Origin: JANNOG01 sp050329415
GTDB taxonomy: Bacteria > Actinomycetota > Actinomycetes > Actinomycetales > JBBAYJ01
Length of the DNA: 43,403 nt
Assembly: GCA_050329415.1 (NCBI GenBank)
Contig: JBHJOS010000065.1
Span: 1-43,403, forward strand
Direction of reading: 5' to 3'
Positions within the stretch are counted from its first letter, which is position 1; every line of letters starts with the position of its first letter. Under the pieces are notes generated by a model. The model was not told the origin of the DNA. It made no database searches and worked only from the letters and a program-made list of their open reading frames with translations. The position numbers and the translations under genes were made by a program. Shown here piece after piece: positions 38,248-43,403 of the stretch.

Positions 38248-41200
38248 GTGAGCGAGGACTGGCCACCGAGCGGCCCCCAGCGCACCGATCCCCCCCGACG
38301 CCCCGTGCCGCGCCGTCGCCGCGGGGGGGTGTTGTTGCCCACCGTCGTCGTCGTCGGAGTCGTCGTCGTGGGGTTCGTGGCCTTCGCCGACCTTTTCACC
38401 GACTACCTCTGGTACCAGCAGCTCGGCTTCGCCGAGGTGCTCCGGACCCGACTGGTCACCCAGCTCGTGCTGTTCCTCCTGGGTGGTGCGGTGATGGCCG
38501 CGGCGGTGTGGGTCAGCCTGTCCGCCGCCTACCGGACCCGGCCGATCTACGCCCCCACCACGCCCGAGCAGGCGAGCCTCGACCGCTACCGCGAGACGCT
38601 GGAGCCGCTGCGCCGGCTCGTCGCGATCGCCGTGCCGGCGACCCTCGGCCTGTTCGCGGGGTCGGCGGCCGCCGCCCAGTGGCAGAACGTCCTGCTCTTC
38701 CTCAACTCCCAGCCGTTCGACACCCGTGACGCGATCTTCGGCGAGGACGTCGGCTTCTACGTGTTCTCGCTGCCGATGCTGCAGTTCGCCGTCGGGTTCG
38801 CCACCGCGGTGGTGCTGCTGGCCGGCATCGGGGGGCTGGTCACCCACTACCTGTACGGCGGGGTCCGGATCGGGGGTCCGGGCCCGCGGACCACGACCGA
38901 GGCCCGGATCCACCTGGCGGTCCTGGCGGCCCTGTTCCTGCTGATCCGGGCGGCCGGGTACTGGCTCGAGCGCTACACCCTGCTGACCAGCCAGGGCGAC
39001 CTCATCGCCGGCCCCGGGTACACCGCGGTCAACGCCGTCATCCCGGTGCGCACCGTGCTGGCGGTCGCCGCCATTCTCGTGGCGCTCGCCTTCGTCTGGA
39101 CCGCGGCCCGCGGCAACTGGCGGATCCCCGCCCTCGGGGTCGCGATGCTCGTCGTCGTCGCCATCGTCGCCGGCGGCGTCCTGCCCCAGGTCATCCAGTC
39201 GTTCATCGTCGGCCCCAACGCCCAGGACCGGGAGCGGCCCTACATCGAGAACAACATCGCCGCGACCCGGGAGGCCTACGACCTCGACGACATCGAGACC
39301 ATCCGCTACGAGGCCGAGCTGGCGACCGAGGAGGGCGCCCTGGCCGAGGACGCCCGCACCCTGCCGTCGGTGCGGTTGCTGGACCCGGCCCTCGTCACCT
39401 CGACGTTCCAGCAGTTGCAGCAGGTGCGTCCGTTCTACGGGTTCCCCGACCCGCTGGACGTCGACCGGTACGAGATCGACGGCGAGGTGCGGGACACCGT
39501 CATCGCCGCGCGTGACGTCGACCTCGCGGGGCTGCCGGCGTCCCAGCGCAACTGGGTCAACGACCACACGGTCTACACCCACGGCTTCGGGGTCGTGGCG
39601 GCCTGGGGGAACCGGCGGACGCCCGACGGCGAGCCCGTCTTCTTCCAGTCCGGGATCCCGCCGGTCGGTGATCTCGGGGGCTTGGAGGACTTCGAGCAGC
39701 GGGTCTACTTCGGCGAGGACAGCCCGGAGTACTCGATCGTCGGGGGGCCCGAGGGGTCGGCGCCGGTCGAGTACGACTTCCCGCGCGGCGACGGCGACCA
39801 GGCGAACCTCTACACCTACGAGGGCGACGGCGGCGTGGCGGTGGGCGACCCGTTCCGGCGCCTGCTGTTCGCGGTCAAGTTCCGCGCCGAGCAGATCCTG
39901 CTGTCGGACCGCGTCAACAGCGAGTCCCGCATCATGTTCGACCGCCAGCCGCGGGAGCGGGTCGAGCGGGTGGCCCCGTGGCTCACCCTCGACGGCGACC
40001 CCTATCCGGCGGTCGTCGACGGGCGCGTCCTCTGGCTCCTCGACGGGTACACGACGACGGCGAACTATCCGTACTCCCGGTCGACCACCCTGGAGGAGGC
40101 CACCCAGACCACCCTGACCGAGACGGGACAGTCCGTCCAGGCGCTCCTGCCCGAACAGGTCAACTACGTCCGCAACTCCGTGAAGGCGACCGTCGACGCC
40201 TACACCGGCGAGGTCCGCCTCTACGCCTGGGACCCCGAGGACCCTGTGCTGCGGGCCTGGAGCGCCATCTTCCCGGGCGCCGTGACCCCGCTGGACGAGG
40301 TGCCGGGCGCCCTCATGCGGCACTTCCGGTACCCCCAGGACCTGTTCAACATCCAGCGTCAGCTGCTCGAGCGCTACCACATCACCGACCCCGGCGAGTT
40401 CTTCACCGGCGAGGACTACTGGTCGGTGCCGCCCGACCCGACCGTCGGCGGCGAGGGGGCGGTCACCCAGGTGACGCAGCCGCCGTACTACCTCAGCCTG
40501 CGGATGCCCGGCCAGGACGAGCCGGCGTTCAGTCTGACCTCGACGTTCATCCCCACCACCCAGGGCCAGAGCGGCCAGCGGAACATCCTGCGCGGCTTCC
40601 TCGCCGCCGACGGCGACGCCGGCAGCGAGGACGGGCAGGTCCGCGAGGGGTACGGCCAGCTCCGCCTGCTCGAGATCGTCAACAGCGAGCCGGTCTCCGG
40701 CCCGGGACAGGTCCAGAACGACTTCAACTCGAACAACGAGATCGCGAGCGAGCTCAACGTTCTCCAGCTCGGCGAGTCGACCGTGCTGCGGGGCAACCTG
40801 CTGACCCTGCCGGTCGGCGGCGGTCTGCTGTACGTCCAGCCGGTGTACGTCCGCTCGGTCGGCGAGACGTCGTTCCCGCTGTTGCGCCGCGTCCTCGTGG
40901 CGTTCGGCAACGAGGTCGGCTTCGGCGAGACCCTGGACGAGGCGCTCGACCAGGTCTTCGAGGGTGAGTCCGGGGTCGACACCGGCGAGATCGAGGGCGG
41001 CGGCCCGCCGACCCCCGACGAGGAGGTCACCCCGCCGGCCACGGACGAGCCCACCGGCACGCCGACCGAGGAGCCGTCGGTCACGGAGACCCCGGAGCCG
41101 ACGCCCACCGAGACCGGCGACGCGGCCGCCCGGCTGCAGCAGGCCCTGGCTGACGCCAACGAGGCGATCCAGGACGGCGAGCAGGCGCTGCGCGACGGTG

Positions 41201-41349
41201 ACTTCGCCGCCTACGGCGAGGCCCAGGAGCGGCTGCAGGACGCCATCGAGCGGGCACTCGCGGCGGAGGCGGAGCTCACAGGCGAGACAGCGCCGGAGGC
41301 CGCGGGCGAGGCCACGTCCGAGCCGACGGAGGGCGCCACCGGCCGCTGA
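38248..41349 (+). CDS. UPF0182 large membrane protein (Rv3193c-like)
   Basis: A 1033-residue protein. The first 310 residues hold about seven membrane helices. A large extracytoplasmic domain of about 600 residues follows, with family segments such as NWVNDHTVYTHGFG, DFPRGDGDQ, RFPYPQDLF-like HFRYPQDLFNIQ and RVLVAFGNEVGF. The final 110 residues are an acidic Thr/Pro/Glu spacer plus a helical coiled segment (RLQQALADANEAIQDGEQAL). The function of UPF0182 is unknown. A stem-loop terminator follows the stop. Confidence 0.93.
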   Translation: MSEDWPPSGPQRTDPPRRPVPRRRRGGVLLPTVVVVGVVVVGFVAFADLFTDYLWYQQLGFAEVLRTRLVTQLVLFLLGGAVMAAAVWVSLSAAYRTRPIYAPTTPEQASLDRYRETLEPLRRLVAIAVPATLGLFAGSAAAAQWQNVLLFLNSQPFDTRDAIFGEDVGFYVFSLPMLQFAVGFATAVVLLAGIGGLVTHYLYGGVRIGGPGPRTTTEARIHLAVLAALFLLIRAAGYWLERYTLLTSQGDLIAGPGYTAVNAVIPVRTVLAVAAILVALAFVWTAARGNWRIPALGVAMLVVVAIVAGGVLPQVIQSFIVGPNAQDRERPYIENNIAATREAYDLDDIETIRYEAELATEEGALAEDARTLPSVRLLDPALVTSTFQQLQQVRPFYGFPDPLDVDRYEIDGEVRDTVIAARDVDLAGLPASQRNWVNDHTVYTHGFGVVAAWGNRRTPDGEPVFFQSGIPPVGDLGGLEDFEQRVYFGEDSPEYSIVGGPEGSAPVEYDFPRGDGDQANLYTYEGDGGVAVGDPFRRLLFAVKFRAEQILLSDRVNSESRIMFDRQPRERVERVAPWLTLDGDPYPAVVDGRVLWLLDGYTTTANYPYSRSTTLEEATQTTLTETGQSVQALLPEQVNYVRNSVKATVDAYTGEVRLYAWDPEDPVLRAWSAIFPGAVTPLDEVPGALMRHFRYPQDLFNIQRQLLERYHITDPGEFFTGEDYWSVPPDPTVGGEGAVTQVTQPPYYLSLRMPGQDEPAFSLTSTFIPTTQGQSGQRNILRGFLAADGDAGSEDGQVREGYGQLRLLEIVNSEPVSGPGQVQNDFNSNNEIASELNVLQLGESTVLRGNLLTLPVGGGLLYVQPVYVRSVGETSFPLLRRVLVAFGNEVGFGETLDEALDQVFEGESGVDTGEIEGGGPPTPDEEVTPPATDEPTGTPTEEPSVTETPEPTPTETGDAAARLQQALADANEAIQDGEQALRDGDFAAYGEAQERLQDAIERALAAEAELTGETAPEAAGEATSEPTEGATGR

Positions 41350-41360
41350 CCCGCGCCGTG

Positions 41361-41390
41361 CCCCTGGTGAGGGTCGACGCTCACCAGGGG
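41361..41390. terminator. Bidirectional stem-loop terminator
   Basis: A perfect 11-bp inverted repeat, cccctggtgag with its complement, around an 8-base loop, between the convergent UPF0182 and pncB genes. No T-run. Confidence 0.8.
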
Positions 41391-41401
41391 TTCGGGCGGG
41401 G

Positions 41402-42736
41402 TCAGTGACCCCAGACCGTCGGCACCGCGACGTCCCCCGGCGAGAGCTGGTGGGCCTGCGGGGGCAGTTCGGCGAGCACCCGGGCGTGGTGGCGGCGGGA
41501 GCCCTCGGGGGTCTCGTGCCAGACACGCTCGCCGGCGCGCACGAACGGGACCAGCAGCGGACGCAGGCCGTCGCCGGGTGACCCCGACAGCCCGGGTTCG
41601 GAGGGGGCGCCGGGGGCGAGGACGGTGAGGACGTCCTCGACCGCGGTGCCGGTGGCGCCGTACCGGCGGGCGGCGGCCTTGCGACCGCCGAAGGTGGGTT
41701 TGCCGGTCGAGGCCTTGGCCACGGGCTCGACGGGCTCGTCGTCACCGGGCCGCCGCGATCGGGCGACGAGCTTGTAGACCAGCCCGGCCGTCGGTGCCCC
41801 CGATCCGGTGACCAGCGAGGTCCCGACCCCGTACCCGTCCGCGGGAGTCGCCGCCAGGGCCGCGATGGCGTGCTCGTCGAGGTCCCCGGTGACGACGATG
41901 CGGGTGTCGCGGGCGCCGAGGGAGTCGAGCTGCTCCCGCGCCGAGTGGGCCAGCGCGATCAGGTCCCCGGAGTCGAGCCGGACGGCGCCCAGCCGGGAGC
42001 CGGCCGCCTGCACCGCCGCGGTGATGCCCCGGGGGACGTCGTAGGTGTCGACGAGCAGAGTCGTGCCGGGACCGAGCGCGGCCACCTGGGCGGCGAAGGC
42101 GTGCGGCTCGTCGTCGTGCAGCAGGGTGAAGGCGTGCGCGCTGGTGCCCGCGGTCGGGACGCCGTGGCGGCGGCCCGCCTCGAGGTTGGAGGTCGAGGCG
42201 AAACCTGCGACGTAGGCGGCGAGGGCCGCGGCGACGGCGGCGCCCTCGTGGGTGCGGCGCGAGCCCATCTCGATGAGGGGGCGCCCGGCGGCGGCGGTGA
42301 CCATCCGGGAGGCGGCCGCCGCGATCGCGCAGTCGTGATTGAGGACCGACAGCGAGAGCGTCTCGAGCAGCACCGCCTCGGCGAAGGAGCCCTCGACGAC
42401 GAGCAGCGGGCTGCCCGGGGCCCACACCTCGCCGTCGACGTGACCCCAGACGTGGCCGGTGAACCGGTAGCCGGCGAGCCAGTCCAGGGTGGCGGCGCTG
42501 ACGACGCCCCGGGAGTCGAGATGGCCGAGGACGGCGTCGTCGAACCGGAACGCGGCCAGGGCGTCGAGCAGCCGCCCCATCCCGGCGACCACGCCGTAGC
42601 GACGACCGGGCGGCAGCCGTCGGGCGAAGACCTCGAACACGCTGCGCCGGTGTGCGGCCCCGGAGCGCAGCGCGGCGTCGAGCATGGTGAGTTCGTAGTG
42701 GTCGGTCAACAGCGCCGTGGACGGGGGCGTCGCCAT
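41402..42736 (-). CDS. pncB: Nicotinate phosphoribosyltransferase
   Basis: A 444-residue enzyme that makes nicotinate mononucleotide from nicotinate and PRPP in NAD salvage. Signature segments: LLTDHYELTM at the start, FEVFARRLPPGR, EMGSRRTHEGA around the phospho-histidine site, FASTSNLEAG, GTSAHAF, LLVDTYDV, VRLDSGDL, TGDLDE and VYKLVA. The ATG at 42736 starts right at the conserved N-terminus, with TAGCGT eight bases upstream. Confidence 0.95.
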   Translation of the reverse strand: MATPPSTALLTDHYELTMLDAALRSGAAHRRSVFEVFARRLPPGRRYGVVAGMGRLLDALAAFRFDDAVLGHLDSRGVVSAATLDWLAGYRFTGHVWGHVDGEVWAPGSPLLVVEGSFAEAVLLETLSLSVLNHDCAIAAAASRMVTAAAGRPLIEMGSRRTHEGAAVAAALAAYVAGFASTSNLEAGRRHGVPTAGTSAHAFTLLHDDEPHAFAAQVAALGPGTTLLVDTYDVPRGITAAVQAAGSRLGAVRLDSGDLIALAHSAREQLDSLGARDTRIVVTGDLDEHAIAALAATPADGYGVGTSLVTGSGAPTAGLVYKLVARSRRPGDDEPVEPVAKASTGKPTFGGRKAAARRYGATGTAVEDVLTVLAPGAPSEPGLSGSPGDGLRPLLVPFVRAGERVWHETPEGSRRHHARVLAELPPQAHQLSPGDVAVPTVWGH

Positions 42737-42744
42737 GGGGCGCC

Positions 42745-42750
42745 ACGCTA
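42745..42750 (-). promoter_or_regulatory. -10 hexamer TAGCGT of pncB
   Basis: TAGCGT on the minus strand, eight bases before the ATG at 42736, in the same 13-mer context as the phosphotransferase promoter at 29723. Confidence 0.5.
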
Positions 42751-42770
42751 GGGGAGTAGGCAGTGTCGGT

Positions 42771-42799
42771 TTGCGCGGGCCCCGCCGGGCACGTAACCT
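42771..42799 (+). promoter_or_regulatory. Housekeeping-type promoter of tRNA-fMet
   Basis: TTGCGC (42771-42776), 17-bp spacer, TAACCT (42794-42799). The -10 ends 11 bases before the mature tRNA, leaving a short 5' leader for RNase P. Confidence 0.65.
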
Positions 42800-42810
42800 T
42801 GTCCGAGCGA

Positions 42811-42887
42811 CGCGGGGTGGAGCAGCTCGGTAGCTCGCTGGGCTCATAACCCAGAGGCCGCAGGTTCAAATCCTGCCCCCGCTACCA
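42811..42887 (+). tRNA. Initiator tRNA-fMet (CAU), CCA encoded
   Basis: A 77-nt cloverleaf. The acceptor arm CGCGGGG pairs with CCCCGCT except C1 against U72, the mismatch that marks initiators. The anticodon CAT (42845-42847) sits on a stem with three G-C pairs (GGG/CCC), another initiator mark. The D arm is GAGC/GCTC with A11-U24, and the T arm contains GGTTCAAATCC. The CCA end is encoded. A 15-bp terminator stem follows. Confidence 0.96.
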
Positions 42888-43287
42888 AGAAGTGCACGTT
42901 AGAACCCCGGTCCTCACACAGAGGACCGGGGTTCTTTGATTCCCAGGTCAGACGCCCATCGGGTCGCTCCCGCCGCAGGTAAGCGGTGAGCGGTGCCACG
43001 ACCCGTCGCCCACGGGTCTGGGGCGACAGACCCAGCGACTCAGGACGGATCGACACGTGCTCTCTCGTGGCTTCGGCCACCTGCTCCTGTAGCTCCTGGC
43101 TCGGCGGCGGCGCTGCCTCCGCCGCCAGGCGCTGGGGCAACTCCTCATCGAGCAGCCGGCGGTAGGCCGGTGTCAGGTCACTGCCGACGATCTCGTCGTC
43201 CTCGACGTACAGTTTCTCGAAGACAGCCTGGTTGAGCTGACGCCGCACGGTGTCATCGGCGGCCAGGTAGTGATGCTGTCCCCGCGC
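42844..43287 (-). pseudogene. Serine recombinase C-terminal remnant, reading into the tRNA
   Basis: A minus-strand frame open from the IS630 end to a stop opposite the tRNA anticodon. Its first part, HHYLAADDTVRRQLNQAVFE then KLYVEDDEI, resembles the C-terminal coiled region of large serine recombinases (compare the family pattern RRxxNQAFFxxIYV). The catalytic and DNA-binding parts are missing. The last 15 or so residues (AGAGFEPAASGL) are only the antisense translation of the tRNA 3' half and should not be taken as protein. The family match is made from memory. Confidence 0.6.
42901..42935. terminator. Stem-loop terminator after tRNA-fMet
   Basis: A perfect 15-bp inverted repeat agaaccccggtcctc with its complement, loop ACACA, followed by TT then GAT. 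It is the strongest intrinsic-type terminator in the window. Confidence 0.88.
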
Positions 43288-43322
43288 TAGTGTCGTGACC
43301 CCTTAATTCGTTTGCGGTTAGG

Positions 43323-43328
43323 TAGACT
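43323..43328 (+). promoter_or_regulatory. -10 hexamer TAGACT before the IS630 transposase
   Basis: TAGACT ends six bases before the transposase ATG; the spacer TGGGGG could also serve as a ribosome site. Confidence 0.45.
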
Positions 43329-43334
43329 TGGGGG

Positions 43335-43403
43335 ATGCCGGGGCCGAGTGCAGCTGTGATCGAGTTGAGCGAGGACGAGCGGACGGAGTTGGTGGCGTTG
43401 GCG
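43335..43403 (+). CDS. IS630-family transposase, N-terminal part
   Basis: The 23 visible residues, MPGPSAAVIELSEDERTELV and on, match the common N-terminus of actinobacterial IS630 transposases (pattern ELSEDERxxL before the helix-turn-helix). The DDE catalytic part is beyond the window edge. Confidence rests on this short segment and the TA junction upstream. Confidence 0.65.
   Translation, partial: MPGPSAAVIELSEDERTELVALA

Larger units (their letters stand above)
43288..43403 (+). mobile_element. IS630-family insertion sequence, left part
   Basis: The recombinase remnant breaks at a TA dinucleotide (43288-43289), the target that IS630/Tc1 elements duplicate. Sequence beyond it, GTGTCGTGACCCC, lowers in G+C (CCTTAATTCGTTTG) and would be the terminal inverted repeat. 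The other end lies outside the window, so the boundary is inferred. Confidence 0.55.

Overview
The window is chromosomal DNA of a very high G+C actinobacterium (roughly three quarters G+C by eye, strongly GC-biased third codon positions, frequent GTG starts). The best evidence for the lineage is gene order. From the ParA-like gene at 9535 to the UPF0182 gene at 41349 the window carries, in mirrored order, the block known from Mycobacterium tuberculosis as about Rv3193c to Rv3213c: parA-like, rhlE, ferritin-like, DUF3107, TetR, moeZ, ATL, adnA, adnB, mrx1, uvrD2, ABC1 kinase, DUF2342 protease, PDZ-Lon protease, UPF0182. The species cannot be named from the window; a non-mycobacterial actinomycete is most likely.

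1-9.5 kb: the 3' end of an ankyrin-repeat gene; an OmpR-type two-component system; a membrane GGDEF-EAL c-di-GMP protein; a GSP17M-like membrane protein; a Xaa-Pro aminopeptidase; a PHP phosphoesterase; a Brp/Blh beta-carotene dioxygenase (retinal formation); and a DUF2236 gene that has lost its middle. 9.5-15.7 kb: ParA-like ATPase, RhlE, ferritin-like protein, two GlsB/YeaQ membrane proteins, DUF3107, TetR and MoeZ. 15.8-21.6 kb: a lineage-specific insert in the conserved block, with a repeat-rich lipoprotein, an O-antigen-ligase-like membrane protein, a DUF4097 tail fragment, a VapBC module, and a LiaRS-like sensor, regulator and DUF4097 operon. 21.7-32.5 kb: genome maintenance (ATL, the AdnAB helicase-nuclease, UvrD2) plus a phosphotransferase and mycoredoxin. 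32.4-41.3 kb: an ABC1/UbiB kinase coupled to an E1-like zinc protein, then three metallo- or serine proteases and UPF0182. 41.4-43.4 kb: nicotinate phosphoribosyltransferase, an initiator tRNA, a serine-recombinase remnant and the start of an IS630-family element.

Expression follows a clear rule. Most first genes of transcription units have a TAnnnT hexamer ending 6-9 bases before the start codon, the arrangement expected for leaderless mRNAs. Genes inside operons instead have Shine-Dalgarno sequences or 4-base start/stop overlaps. Convergent neighbours often overlap at their 3' ends, by 229 bp in one case.

The most unusual observations are the E1-like/ABC1-kinase pair, the Walker A lysine-to-arginine change in AdnA, the internally deleted DUF2236 gene, the DUF4097 tail left beside vapBC, and the tRNA/recombinase/IS630 junction at the right end.
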